64,000 nt of DNA from a beta proteobacterium AAP51 (GCA_001295905.1 LJHT01000052.1:1-64000), one strand, 5' to 3'. Positions 33,346-44,887 are shown, numbered from the stretch's first letter. Notes: generated from the letters alone by a model not told the origin. A program made the numbers and translations.

Positions 33346-34578
33346 TCAGCGGCGCACCGGTGCGCGCTGGGCGATCTCGGCCACCAGCTGGCGCGCCAGC
33401 GTCAGCTTGTCGGCGGCGGGCAGCTCGGTCTCACCCGCTTCGTGCACCAGCACCAGCGCGTTGTGGTCCTGCCCGAAGGTCGAAGGCCCGTGGTTGGCCA
33501 CGATGAGCGGGATGCCCTTGCGCAGGCGCTTGGCGCGCGCGTGTTCGACCACGCGTTCACTCTCGGCCGCGAAGCCCACGCACCACGGGCGTTGGCCCTC
33601 GGGCAGGCGCGCGACGCTGGCCAGGATGTCGGGGTTCTCGGTCATCGCGATGGCCGGGGCCCGGCCGCTGCCGTCCTTCTTGAGCTTGTGCGCAGCCACC
33701 GCGGCCGGCCGCCAGTCGGCCACGGCCGCAGTGGCAATGAAGACCTCGTGCGCGGGCGCAAGTGGCAGCACGGCCTCGAACATCTGCTGCGCGCTGCGCA
33801 CGTCCAGGCGCTGCACGCCACGCGGCGTGGGCAGGTGCACGGGGCCGGCCACCAGCGTCACCTGCGCGCCGGCCTCGGCCGCGGCGCGTGCGATGGCAAA
33901 ACCCATCTTGCCGCTGCTGAGGTTGGTGAGGCCGCGCACCGGGTCGATGGCCTCGAAGGTCGGGCCGGCCGTCACCAGCACGCGGCGCCCCGCCAGCAGT
34001 TGGGGCTGGAAGAAGGCGATGAGCTCGTCGCGCAGTTCCTCGGCTTCGAGCATGCGGCCGTCGCCCACCTCGCCGCAGGCTTGGTCGCCCGCAGCCGGGC
34101 CCAGCACGGTGGCGCCGTCGGCGCGCACCTGGGCCACGTTGCGCTGCGTGGCCGGGTGGGCCCACATCTCGCGGTTCATGGCCGGGGCGATCAGCAGGGG
34201 GCAGCGTTGGTCATGCGACTGGGGCCGCGCCAGGCACAGCAGCGCCAGCAGTTCACCCGCACGGCCCTGGGCCAGCTGGGCGATGAAATCGGCACTGGCC
34301 GGCGCCACCAGCACGGCGTCGGCTTCGCGCGTGAGGTTGATGTGCGGCATGTGGTTGGGCTCGCGGCCGTCCCACTGGTTCGTGTAGACGGCGCGGCCGC
34401 TCAGCGCCTGCATCGTGGCCACGGTGATGAACTGCAGCGCGGCCTCGGTCATCACCACCTGCACGGTGGCGCCGGCCTTGGTGAGCTCGCGCGTCAGCTC
34501 GGCAGCCTTGTAGCAGGCCACGCCGCCTGACAGGCCCAGCACGATGTGTTTGCCCAGCAGGGCGGGGGTGGCAGACAT
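33346..34578 (-). CDS. coaBC: Bifunctional phosphopantothenoylcysteine decarboxylase / phosphopantothenate-cysteine ligase
   Basis: A 410-residue fusion for two consecutive steps of coenzyme A synthesis. The CoaC half has the flavin-binding [14 protein letters not shown], the PAMNREMW motif and the catalytic Cys in [10 protein letters not shown]. The CoaB half starts [15 protein letters not shown] and contains [20 protein letters not shown], the nucleotide-binding region. The ATG at 34576-34578 gives the family N-terminus. The frame is open for another 2 kb opposite cydA, but that is a GC artefact. It is paired with dut. Confidence 0.97.
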   Translation of the reverse strand: MSATPALLGKHIVLGLSGGVACYKAAELTRELTKAGATVQVVMTEAALQFITVATMQALSGRAVYTNQWDGREPNHMPHINLTREADAVLVAPASADFIAQLAQGRAGELLALLCLARPQSHDQRCPLLIAPAMNREMWAHPATQRNVAQVRADGATVLGPAAGDQACGEVGDGRMLEAEELRDELIAFFQPQLLAGRRVLVTAGPTFEAIDPVRGLTNLSSGKMGFAIARAAAEAGAQVTLVAGPVHLPTPRGVQRLDVRSAQQMFEAVLPLAPAHEVFIATAAVADWRPAAVAAHKLKKDGSGRAPAIAMTENPDILASVARLPEGQRPWCVGFAAESERVVEHARAKRLRKGIPLIVANHGPSTFGQDHNALVLVHEAGETELPAADKLTLARQLVAEIAQRAPVRR

Positions 34579-34682
34579 GGGGGCGCACTCTAGCAGCCGG
34601 CCTGCACCCTGCGCGGCCCGGCGCGAGCACCCGCCCGGCGCGAAAAAGGCCACGCTGGAGCCCCGGAGCAAGCCTGCTAAAG

Positions 34683-34705
34683 TTTCAGTAATTCCTGAAA
34701 TTTCA
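34683..34705. promoter_or_regulatory. Palindromic operator candidate upstream of the GbsR-cydAB unit
   Basis: Perfect arms TTTCAG (34683-34688) and CTGAAA (34695-34700) flank a 6-nt spacer. They overlap a second perfect 10-bp palindrome, TGAAATTTCA (34696-34705), so three half-sites occur in 23 nt. This AT-rich block is 40 nt before the regulator start and is the natural candidate for autoregulation of the operon. It is inferred from sequence symmetry alone. Confidence 0.6.
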
Positions 34706-34744
34706 CTACACTCAGGCTTCTTCGAAGTTTGCCGATAAGCCCCT

Positions 34745-35307
34745 ATGTCACAACTGTCCCCGCTCGTCAGCGCCTTCGTCGGCCACTTCGGCGAAATGGG
34801 CAGCCGCTGGGGCATCAACCGCACCGTCGGCCAGATGTATGCGCTGATCTTCGTCGCGCCCGAGCCCCTGCACGCCGACGACATCGCCGAGAAGCTGGAG
34901 TTCAGCCGCAGCAACGTCAGCATGGGGCTGAAGGAACTGCAGGCCTGGCGGCTGGTGAAGCTGCGCCACTTCCCTGGCGACCGCCGCGAGTACTTCGAGG
35001 CCCCCAGCGACGCCTGGGAAATCTTCCAGACCCTGGCCGCCGAGCGCCGCCGGCGCGAGATCGAACCCACGCTGTCGATGCTGCGCAACGCGCTGCTGGA
35101 ACACCCCGCCACCGAGGCCGACCGCATCGCCCAGCAGCGCATGAAGGGCATGCACGACCTCATCGAGCTGATGACGACCTGGTTCGACGACGTGCAGCGC
35201 CTGGACCAGCAGACGCTCTCGCAGCTGATGAAGATGGGCGCCAAGGTGCAGCGCCTGCTCGAGTTCACCGGCAAGGTGAAGCCCACCCCCAACAAGGACA
35301 TCGCCTG

Positions 35308-35308
<1 letters not shown>
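34745..35308 (+). CDS. GbsR/MarR-family transcriptional regulator of the bd oxidase operon
   Basis: A 187-residue GbsR-type MarR regulator. The winged helix covers about residues 28-90 (LHADDIAEKLEFSRSNVSMGLKEL is the recognition region, seen as ADDIAEKLEFSRSNVSMGLK), followed by a long helical dimerisation region. It overlaps cydA by 1 nt (TGATG), so the regulator and oxidase are made together. The operator-like palindrome just upstream fits autorepression. The signal (redox state, nitric oxide, cyanide or others) is not visible. Confidence 0.92.
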
Positions 35309-36683
<1,375 letters not shown>

Positions 36684-36687
<4 letters not shown>

Positions 36688-37679
36688 ACTGGGCTGAAGC
36701 GCTGCCCGTCGTCTTCCTGGCGCTGATGGGCCTGGCCATGCTGGCCTATGTGGTGCTGGACGGCTACGACCTCGGCGTGGGCCTGCTGCTGCACCGCGCC
36801 ACCGATGCGCAGAAGGACACCATGGTCTCCAGCATCGGCCCCTTCTGGGACGCCAACGAAACCTGGCTGGTGCTGGGCGTGGGCATCCTGCTGATTGCCT
36901 TTCCCAAGGCGCACGGCATGGTGCTCACGGCGCTGTACCTGCCCGTGGCGCTGATGCTCGTGGGGCTGATCCTGCGCGGCGTGGCCTTCGACTTCCGCGT
37001 GAAGGCGCAGGCCGGGCACAAGCCGCTGTGGAACCTCGCCTTCTTCGCCGGCTCGGGCCTGGCGGCCGTGGCGCAGGGCTGGATGCTCGGGCGCTACATC
37101 ACCGGGCTGCAGGACGGCTGGCCTTTCATGCTGTTCGCGGGTGTCATCGCGCTGCTGCTGCCCGCCGCCTACGTGCTGCTGGGCGCCGGCTGGCTGATCA
37201 TGAAGGCCGAGGGCGAACTGCAGCAGCATGCCGTGAAGTGGGCCAAGCTGGCCTGGGCGCCGGTGGTGGCGGGCATGGGGCTCATCAGCCTGGCCACGCC
37301 CGTGGTCAGCGAAACCGTGCGCGAGCGCTGGTTCTCGATGCCCGAGTTCATCGCCCTGCTGCCCATTCCACTGATGACGCTGGCCGCGCTGGTGGTGGCG
37401 CGCGTGGTGCTGAACTCGAAGCAGGTGCTGGGCCGGCTGTGCTGGGCGCCCTTCGTGGCCGTGGTGTCGGTGTTCCTGCTCGGCGCCATCGGGCTGGCCT
37501 ACAGCCTGTTCCCTTACGTGGTGATCGACCGCCTCACCATCTGGCAGGCTGCCAGTGCTACCGAGAGCCTGGCCATCATCGCCATCGGCTGCGCCATCAC
37601 GGTGCCGGCCATCGTGGGCTACACCATCTTCAGCTACCGGGTGTTCTGGGGCAAGGCGCGGGAACTGAGCTACGCATAG
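36684..37679 (+). CDS. cydB: Cytochrome bd-type quinol oxidase subunit II
   Basis: A 331-residue integral membrane partner of CydA with about eight helices. VLDGYDLGVGLLL near the N-terminus, IGPFWDANETWLV and the region AFPKAHGMVLTALYLPV are CydB signatures. The ATG overlaps the cydA stop by 4 nt. No CydX-like small subunit follows. Instead an interspersed repeat begins at the stop codon. Length is a little short of E. coli CydB (379), again like CioB. Confidence 0.96.
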
Positions 37680-37757
37680 CCCCCAAGCTCGCTAGCGCTC
37701 GCTACCCCCCAAGGGGGCCGCCCGCCAGCGGCCCGGCAAAGCCGGTTCCGCGGCGGG
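37680..37757. repeat. Interspersed palindrome-rich intergenic repeat, copy 2
   Basis: This is the reverse complement of the element at 1621-1695, with about 90 percent identity by eye and a small insertion around GCTAGCGCTCGCTA. It begins right after the cydB stop and lies between convergent genes. It is rich in nested inverted repeats, including CCCCCCAAGGGGG and CCGGCAAAGCCGG. Confidence 0.7.
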
Positions 37758-37779
37758 AAGCTTGGTCAAGCGCGGCGGC

Positions 37780-38565
<786 letters not shown>

Positions 38566-38754
38566 GAACAGGGGGCGGGTGAAGGTGGGGGGCAGAGGCC
38601 TGCGGGCACGCCAGCGCAGCCCGGCGGGGCGCAGTGCACGTGGATGGGGGGTTTTCGGGCCGCGGGCGGCGCATTGCGTGGCGAAAACGCCACCCTGAGT
38701 GTCCCACGGCACGTCTTGTCACGAAAATGGCACCGTAGGCAGGGAGCATGCCGA

Positions 38755-38768
38755 GGCACGGTTCTTGC
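38755..38768 (+). promoter_or_regulatory. Sigma-54-type -24/-12 promoter candidate for the Oar receptor
   Basis: The 14-mer GGCACGGTTCTTGC has GG and GC separated by exactly 10 nt. It matches the RpoN consensus TGGCACG-N4-TTGCA at all core positions. Only the flanking first T and last A differ. It lies about 160 nt before the receptor start, which would give a long leader. An enhancer-binding activator would be required, and none is encoded nearby. Confidence 0.6.
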
Positions 38769-38882
38769 GCACCGTGCACCACAGCCAGACAGTGACGTCA
38801 AGGCGGATTTCTTCCAACGAACCCAAGCCCAGGCACCTACCGCAGGGCGCGGCGCTCGTTGCATAGTTGTTTCACGTTCGGT

Positions 38883-38911
38883 GCCCGCCGTGGTGCGGGC
38901 TTCATTTTTTT
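38883..38911 (+). terminator. Terminator-like hairpin in the receptor leader (possible attenuator)
   Basis: A GCCCGC/GCGGGC stem (38883-38888 and 38895-38900, 6-nt loop) is followed by TTCATTTTTTT, the form of an intrinsic terminator. It ends only about 20 nt before the receptor ATG. It could stop transcription entering from upstream or act as an attenuator in the leader. Position relative to the promoter candidate favours the latter. Confidence 0.6.
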
Positions 38912-38930
38912 CTCAGAGGGCAGACAACTC

Positions 38931-41900
38931 ATGAACAACCGGGACTGGATGGGCTTTTCGCGCACGGCCATGGCCGTGGCCGTGGCCGTGGTGGCTGCGG
39001 CACCTGCTTATGCTCAGAACACCACGGCCGCCATCAGCGGCCAGATCACCGGGTCTGACGGCCAGCCTGTGGCCGGTGCCACGGTGGTCATCGTGCACGT
39101 GGAGTCGGGTTCGACCAACACCGTCACCACCGGCGCCGATGGCCGCTACAGCGCGCGAGGCCTGCGTGCCGGCGGCCCCTTCACCATCACCATCAGCAAG
39201 GGCGGCCAGACCGAGAAGCGCGAGAACGTCTTCCTGACGCTGGCCGAAACCGCCTCGCTGAACGCGACGCTGGGCACCACGCAGACCATCGTGGTCACGG
39301 GCCGCGGCGTGAACGAGCGCTTCAACAGCAGCGCGATGGGCTCGGGCACCAACATCGGCAGCCGCGAGCTGGCCTCGCTGGCCTCCATCCAGCGCAACCT
39401 GCAGGACTACGCGCGCACCGACCCGCGCCTGAGCCAGACCGACAAGGAGCGCGGCGAGATCAGCGCCGCCGGCCAGAACACGCGCTTCAACAGCATCACC
39501 ATCGACGGCGTCACCATCAACGACACCTTCGGCCTGGAAGCCAACAACCTGCCGACGATCAAGCAGCCCATCTCCATCGACGCCATCCAGAGCGTGCAGG
39601 TGAACCTGAGCAACTACGACGTCACGCAGAAGGGCTACACCGGCGCCAACATCAACGCCATCACGAAGAGCGGCACGAACGACTTCAAGGGCAGCCTGTA
39701 CTACGTCTGGCGCGACGACGGCTTGGTGGGCAAGCGCTTCAACCGCACCACCGGCGCCTACTTCGATGCCCCGGCCTTCGAGGAAAACACGCTGGGCTTC
39801 ACGCTGGGCGGTCCGATCATCAAGGACAAGCTGTTCTTCTTCGCCAGCTACGAAGAGCTGAAGAGCTCGCGCACCAGCCCTGATTTCGGGCCCATCGGCA
39901 GCGCCAACACCAACGTGGGCATCTCGCAGAGCGCCATCGACCAGGCCATCGCCATCGCGCGCAACACCTGGAGCATGGACGTCGGCAGCCCCACGGTGCC
40001 GCAAGGCCTGGAAGTCTCGGTGAAGGACACGCTGCTGAAGCTGGACTGGAACATCAACGACAACCACCGCGCCAGCGTGCGCTACACCAAGACCGAGCAA
40101 ACCGAGCCCGTGATCGCCGGCTTCTCGGCCACCGGTCTGTCGCTGAGCAGCTGGTGGTGGAACCAGGCCAAGGTGATTGAAACCGTGGTGGGCCAGTGGT
40201 TCGCCGACTGGACCCCCGAGCTCAGCACCGAGCTGAAGATCTCCCAGCGCGATTACGACAGCGTGCCCACCCAGGTGAACGGCACGCGCCTGCCGGCCAT
40301 CGGCCTGCGCTTCAACGGCCCCACCGGCACCGGCGAGAACTTCAACGCCAACAACCGCTTCCTGAACATGGGCACCGAGCTCAGCCGGCAGTTCAACGTG
40401 CTGGGCACCAAGACCAGCGACGTCTACGCCGGCGCCACCTGGAACCTGGGCAAGCACGAGCTGAAGTTCGGCTTCGACTACGCCGACAACGAGGTCTACA
40501 ACGCCTTCCTGCAGAACGTCAACGGCAACTACACCTTCCAGTGCGAGCCGGGCGCCTACAGCTTCGGTACGGTCACGGCCTGCGGCACGGCCACCCTGCC
40601 GGGCACCTTCACCCCCACGGGCGGCGGTGCCGCCACGCCCATGACGGCCGCCCAGCGTGAACTCACCGTGCTGGAAAACTTCCAGCGTGGCCTGCCTTCG
40701 AACTACACCGTGCAGTTGCCGCTGGCCGGCCGCACGCTGGACGACGCCGTGGCCATCTGGAGCTACGCGAACACCGGCCTGTTCCTGCAGGACACCTTCA
40801 AGGTGAACGACAAGTTCAACGTGATGGTGGGCTTGCGTGTCGATCAGTCGAACGTGCCGAGCAAGCCGCTGTTCAACGCTGCGGCCGCTGCGCCTACCGT
40901 GGCGGGCAGCGTGACGGGCACCACCAACACCGCGCTGACGCGCAATTCCGGTGGCTTCGGCATCCGCAACGACGAAACGCTGGACGGCATCCGCCTGGTA
41001 CAGCCGCGCGTCGGCTTCAACTGGAACCTGGGCACACCCGACAACCGCATGCAGCTGCGTGGCGGCTTCGGCCTGTTTCAGGGTGCCGCAGCCAACGTGT
41101 GGCTGAGCAACCCCTTCAGCAACACGGGCCTGGCGGTGGGCAGCTTCAACTGCAACTCGTTCGGCAACTGCCGCGTGGGCGGCCCGCCGGCCACGGCAGG
41201 CGGCCCGGGCACGCAGCTCACGTTCAACCCGAACCCGTCGGCTCAGCCGCGGGTCAGCGGCAACCCGCCGGCGCCGAACATCGACTTCGTGTCGAACGAC
41301 CTGGAACAGCCCGCCGTCTGGAAGGCCAACCTGGCATTCGACGCCGAACTGCCGCCGCTGCCGGTGGTGGGCCGCCTGACGGTGGGCGCCGAGTGGCTGC
41401 ACATCAAGAACGAAGCGGGCATCTACTACCAGAACCTGAACCTGGGCGGCGCCACCGCCACGGGCCCAGATGGTCGCCGTCTGTTCTACACGCCGGGCAC
41501 CTACGACCGCAACTGCTGGTCGGGTGGCACCTTCAGCACCACCGCCTTCAACACCAACGCCGCCACCGGCCCGCTGTTCGACTGCCGTGGCTCGCGCAAC
41601 CGCGCGCTCAGCAACCCGAACTTCAACAACGCGCTGCTCGCGCTGAAGACCGACAAGGGCTACAGCGACGCCATCACGCTGAGCATCGGCCAGCCGGCCA
41701 GCTCGGGCTTCGGCTGGAGCCTGGCCTACACGAAGACGAACGCCAAGGAAGTGAGCCCGCTCACCTCTTCGACCTCGAACTCGAACTGGAACGGCAAGAA
41801 CAGCTTCGACCCCAACGAAGAGGTGCTGCAGAACAGCAACTACCTCATCAAGGACCGCGTGAGCGCCAGCCTGACCTGGGCCAAGGCCTTCGTCGGCAAC

Positions 41901-42443
41901 TACCGCACCTCGGTGGGCGTGTTCTATGAAGGCCGCCGCGGCAAGCCCTACAGCTGGACCTACATCAACGACATGAACGGCGACGGCATCGGCGGCAACG
42001 ACCTGATGTACATCCCCGCTGCGCCAGGCTCGAACGAGGTCATCTTCCGCGGTGGTGCGACCGAAGAAGCCCGCTTCTTCGAAATCGTCAACGCCAACGC
42101 TGCCCTGGCTGCGGCCAAGGGCGGCGTGGTGGGCCGCAACAACAGCTTCGCGCCCTGGGTGAACAACATCGACGTGCGCTTCAGCCAGGAACTGCCGGGC
42201 TTCATGAAGGGCCACAAGACGACCTTCACGCTGGACGTGCTGAACTTCGGCAACCTGCTGAACAAGCGCTGGGGCCGCATCGACGAGATCGGCTTCCCGT
42301 CGAACCGCAGCTTCGTGAACTTCAACGGCCTGGAAAACGGCCGCTACGTCTACAGCCTGGGTTCGGTGGAAGACTTCACCACGCGCCAGGCCTCGGGCGA
42401 ATCGCAGTGGGCCGTGCAGGCCACCCTGCGCTACGAGTTCTGA
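38931..42443 (+). CDS. Oar-type TonB-dependent outer-membrane receptor
   Basis: A 1170-residue outer-membrane protein. A signal peptide (ending AAAPAYA, residue 28) is followed by a carboxypeptidase-regulatory-like beta-sandwich (about 33-112, ISGQITGSDGQPVAGATV), a plug domain with IDGVTINDTFGLE, and a long beta-barrel ending in the outer-membrane signature YEF. Barrel loops contain Cys pairs (for example FNCNSFGNC). This is the Oar architecture, known in Myxococcus and in many Proteobacteria, used for protein or peptide substrates rather than iron siderophores. The ATG at 38931 gives the natural signal peptide. A strong terminator follows, and a 2OG oxygenase gene begins 100 nt downstream. 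The substrate is unknown. Confidence 0.93.
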   Translation: MNNRDWMGFSRTAMAVAVAVVAAAPAYAQNTTAAISGQITGSDGQPVAGATVVIVHVESGSTNTVTTGADGRYSARGLRAGGPFTITISKGGQTEKRENVFLTLAETASLNATLGTTQTIVVTGRGVNERFNSSAMGSGTNIGSRELASLASIQRNLQDYARTDPRLSQTDKERGEISAAGQNTRFNSITIDGVTINDTFGLEANNLPTIKQPISIDAIQSVQVNLSNYDVTQKGYTGANINAITKSGTNDFKGSLYYVWRDDGLVGKRFNRTTGAYFDAPAFEENTLGFTLGGPIIKDKLFFFASYEELKSSRTSPDFGPIGSANTNVGISQSAIDQAIAIARNTWSMDVGSPTVPQGLEVSVKDTLLKLDWNINDNHRASVRYTKTEQTEPVIAGFSATGLSLSSWWWNQAKVIETVVGQWFADWTPELSTELKISQRDYDSVPTQVNGTRLPAIGLRFNGPTGTGENFNANNRFLNMGTELSRQFNVLGTKTSDVYAGATWNLGKHELKFGFDYADNEVYNAFLQNVNGNYTFQCEPGAYSFGTVTACGTATLPGTFTPTGGGAATPMTAAQRELTVLENFQRGLPSNYTVQLPLAGRTLDDAVAIWSYANTGLFLQDTFKVNDKFNVMVGLRVDQSNVPSKPLFNAAAAAPTVAGSVTGTTNTALTRNSGGFGIRNDETLDGIRLVQPRVGFNWNLGTPDNRMQLRGGFGLFQGAAANVWLSNPFSNTGLAVGSFNCNSFGNCRVGGPPATAGGPGTQLTFNPNPSAQPRVSGNPPAPNIDFVSNDLEQPAVWKANLAFDAELPPLPVVGRLTVGAEWLHIKNEAGIYYQNLNLGGATATGPDGRRLFYTPGTYDRNCWSGGTFSTTAFNTNAATGPLFDCRGSRNRALSNPNFNNALLALKTDKGYSDAITLSIGQPASSGFGWSLAYTKTNAKEVSPLTSSTSNSNWNGKNSFDPNEEVLQNSNYLIKDRVSASLTWAKAFVGNYRTSVGVFYEGRRGKPYSWTYINDMNGDGIGGNDLMYIPAAPGSNEVIFRGGATEEARFFEIVNANAALAAAKGGVVGRNNSFAPWVNNIDVRFSQELPGFMKGHKTTFTLDVLNFGNLLNKRWGRIDEIGFPSNRSFVNFNGLENGRYVYSLGSVEDFTTRQASGESQWAVQATLRYEF

Positions 42444-42478
42444 AGACCGCGGCCGGCCACGGCCGCACTTCAGCACCA

Positions 42479-42499
42479 GGGGCCTTCGGGCCCCTTTTT
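42479..42499 (+). terminator. Intrinsic terminator after the Oar receptor gene
   Basis: GGGGCC / GGCCCC stem closed by the very stable TTCG tetraloop and followed by five T residues. It lies 35 nt after the receptor stop and isolates its transcript from the downstream TPR-oxygenase gene, or allows only partial read-through. Confidence 0.9.
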
Positions 42500-42543
42500 C
42501 ATGGCCGCGCCCGGGGCCCGGTGCGCTTGTATGCTCGCCGCCG

Positions 42544-44505
42544 ATGAACACGCCCCCCACCACCGCCAATGCCTGGGTGCAGGCGGGTTTCCAGGCCCAG
42601 CAACAGGGCGATGCCGCTGGCGCCGAGCGCGCCTACCGCCAGGCCCTGACGCTGCAGCCCGAGCACCCGGCGGCCTTGCAACTGCTGGGCAGCCTGCTGC
42701 GCCGGCAAGGTGATGCCGCGCAGGCGGAAACCTTGCTGCGCCGCTCGCTCGCCGCCGACGGCACGCAGGCCCATGTGTGGAACAACTTGGGCAACCTGCT
42801 GCTGGCCACACAGCGCGCTGAAGAAGCACTGGCCTGCTACGAGCAAGCCCTGGCCTTGCAGCCCGCCTATGCCGACGCCCACTACAACCGCGCCCGCGCC
42901 TTCCACGCCCAGGCCCGCCTGGCCGAGGCCGCCGAGAGCCTGAACGCTGCCCTGGCCGCCGCACCCCAGCCCACGGTGGCGATGCTGCAGCTGCATGCGC
43001 AAATCGAGGGGGACGCCGGCCACACCGATTCGGCGCTGCGCACGCTGGACAAGGCCCTCTCCGCCGCGCCGCAGCACCTGGGCCTGCTGCACAACCGCGC
43101 CGTGCTGCTGCAGCGCCTGCACCGGCACGAAGAGGCGCTGGCCACCCACGAACAGGCCGCGGCGCTGGGCCTGGACGCCGCGGATGCCCACTACAACCGC
43201 GGCAACACGCTGCAAAGCCTGCGCCGCCACGAAGAAGCCCTGGCCGCCTACCGCCAGGCGCTGGCCCGCGACCCCCACCACCACCTGGCCCACTACGACC
43301 TGGCCCGTCTGCGCTGGCGCCTGGGTGATGCCGACTTCGATGCCGAGCTGCGCATTGCCCAAGCCAAGCTGCCCGCGGCCTCTACCGCAGTCTCTGCCGC
43401 AGCACCCACCGTCGCCCCAGCGCAGACGCAGGCCCCGCAGCCCCCGCAGCCCGCACACGCCACCCAGGCCGCGCTGGCCGGCCTGCACGGCCACCTGCTG
43501 TGGCGTGCCGAGCGCCACGCCGAAGCGGCCGAGGCCTACGGCCGCGCCGTCGCCGCCGTGCCCCAGGCCGCCGGCCTGCACGACGGCCTGGCGCGCTGCC
43601 TCGTGCGCGTGGGTGAATTGCAGCAAGGCCTGGCAGCGCACGCCCGCGCCGTGGCTCTGGCGCCCCAGGACGCCGAACTGCACACCAACCACGCAGCCAG
43701 CCTGCTGGTGGCAGGCCGCCCCGACGCGGCGCTGGCCGCCGCCGAAGCGGCCTGCACCCACGCCCCGGCCCACCAGCACGCCCAGGCCTTGCGCGTGCTG
43801 GCCTGGCGGCTGCTGGGCGACCCGCGCGCCACCTGGGCCGACGACCCCCAGCGCCTGGTGCGTGCCTTCGACCTGCCGGCCCCGGAAGGCTTCGCCACCA
43901 TGGCCAGCTTCAACGCCGCGCTGGCCGAAGAACTGCGGCGCCTGCACGCCGACCGCCGGGCGCCCATCGACCAGACGCTGCGCGGCGGCACGCAGACCCT
44001 GGGCAACCTGTTCGACCAGCAGCACCCCCTGGTGAACGCGCTGAAGGCGCGCATCAGCGAAGCCGTGCAACGTTACGTGGAAGGCCTGCCGGCCGATGCC
44101 ACCCACCCTTTCCTGGGCCGGCGGCCGCCCGGCATAGCGAAGGTCACCACGGGCACGGCGGGCGCGGCCGGCACCGGCTGGCGCTACACCGATTCCTGGT
44201 CATCGCGCCTGCGCAGCCAGGGCTTCCACACCGACCACGTACACCCGCACGGCTGGGTGAGCTCGGCCTATTACGTCAGCGTGCCGGCCGCCTGCGACGA
44301 TGCCAAGCGGCGCGAAGGCTGGCTGCGCTTCGGCCGCCCCGACCTGCCGCTGCCCGGCGTGGCGCTGGACAGCCTGGTGCAGCGCGAGGTGCAGCCGCAG
44401 CCCGGCCGGCTGGTGCTGTTTCCCTCGATGGCCTGGCACGGCACGCGGCCCTTCGAAGACAGCGCCGAGCGCCTGACCATCGCCTTCGACGTGATGCCGG
44501 CGTGA
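42544..44505 (+). CDS. TPR-repeat protein with C-terminal 2OG-Fe(II) oxygenase domain
   Basis: A 653-residue fusion. Residues about 10-265 are tandem TPR repeats (WNNLGNLLLATQRAEEALAC; HYNRGNTLQSLRRHEEALAA). After an Ala/Pro/Gln linker come more TPR-like helices, and the C-terminal roughly 200 residues match the PF13759-type putative 2OG-Fe(II) oxygenases. Metal and cosubstrate motifs are HVHPHGWVSSAYYV (His565, His567) and the distal MAWHGTRPF (His632), then ERLTIAFDV. No signal peptide is seen, so it is probably cytoplasmic. In other bacteria this oxygenase type is found near TonB-dependent receptors. Here it lies just after the Oar gene. The substrate, possibly a peptide or protein bound by the TPRs, is inferred only. 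Confidence 0.88.
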   Translation: MNTPPTTANAWVQAGFQAQQQGDAAGAERAYRQALTLQPEHPAALQLLGSLLRRQGDAAQAETLLRRSLAADGTQAHVWNNLGNLLLATQRAEEALACYEQALALQPAYADAHYNRARAFHAQARLAEAAESLNAALAAAPQPTVAMLQLHAQIEGDAGHTDSALRTLDKALSAAPQHLGLLHNRAVLLQRLHRHEEALATHEQAAALGLDAADAHYNRGNTLQSLRRHEEALAAYRQALARDPHHHLAHYDLARLRWRLGDADFDAELRIAQAKLPAASTAVSAAAPTVAPAQTQAPQPPQPAHATQAALAGLHGHLLWRAERHAEAAEAYGRAVAAVPQAAGLHDGLARCLVRVGELQQGLAAHARAVALAPQDAELHTNHAASLLVAGRPDAALAAAEAACTHAPAHQHAQALRVLAWRLLGDPRATWADDPQRLVRAFDLPAPEGFATMASFNAALAEELRRLHADRRAPIDQTLRGGTQTLGNLFDQQHPLVNALKARISEAVQRYVEGLPADATHPFLGRRPPGIAKVTTGTAGAAGTGWRYTDSWSSRLRSQGFHTDHVHPHGWVSSAYYVSVPAACDDAKRREGWLRFGRPDLPLPGVALDSLVQREVQPQPGRLVLFPSMAWHGTRPFEDSAERLTIAFDVMPA

Positions 44506-44533
44506 TACCGGCGTGAAACGGCATTGACGCCCC

Positions 44534-44887
44534 TCAGCGCCGCGCCGGCCGCCGCGACACGTCGTTGAAGGCCGGCGGCTGGCGCTGCACCCAGCGCACG
44601 AAGCTCGCAATCTCGGGGTGGGCCAGCAGCGCCAGCGGGTGGGCGTAGTCACGCGCCAGCTCCCGTTCGCTGAAGGTGGCGTGCAGCTTGCGGTGGCACA
44701 CGCGGTGCATCAGCGCCGTGTTCTCGGGCGTGGTGCGCCCGCCTTCGCTGCGCGGCACCCAGTGGTGCACATCGGCACTGGGCCCGGCCAGCACCACGCG
44801 CCCGCACAGCGGGCACAAGGGCGGCGCCTCGGCCTGCCAACTGGGCGGCCCGGCTGCCCCGGCCCGCAGGCGACGCTTTGCCACCAT
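44534..44887 (-). CDS. HNH endonuclease-family protein
   Basis: A 117-residue HNH nuclease-type protein. A zinc knuckle is formed by Cys25/Cys28 (CPLCGR) and the pair in HRVCHRKLH (Cys64, His69). The catalytic His-His is at 41-42 (DVHHWVPRSEGG), and the central Asn is in TPENTALMH. All expected HNH positions are intact. No methylase, intein or phage gene is adjacent, so this is probably a stand-alone small nuclease of unknown biological role. It is convergent with the TPR-oxygenase gene (28-nt gap). Confidence 0.88.
   Translation of the reverse strand: MVAKRRLRAGAAGPPSWQAEAPPLCPLCGRVVLAGPSADVHHWVPRSEGGRTTPENTALMHRVCHRKLHATFSERELARDYAHPLALLAHPEIASFVRWVQRQPPAFNDVSRRPARR

Larger units (their letters stand above)
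38566..38930 (+). other. 365-nt non-coding region: promoter and structured leader of the Oar receptor gene
   Basis: No credible gene is present here. Besides the sigma-54-like element and terminator-like hairpin listed separately, it has two perfect small inverted repeats: GTGGCG/CGCCAC (38678-38683 and 38688-38693, AAAA loop) and GCACGGT/ACCGTGC (38756-38762 and 38771-38777) overlapping the promoter candidate. The divergent SEC-C gene promoter must also lie near its left end. Confidence 0.7.

Noticed and set aside
38913..42569. A 1200-residue minus-strand open frame opposite the Oar receptor
   Set aside because: The plus strand encodes a complete signal peptide and barrel with a terminal Phe. 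The opposite frame is low-complexity, lacks any family motif and is a codon-bias artefact.
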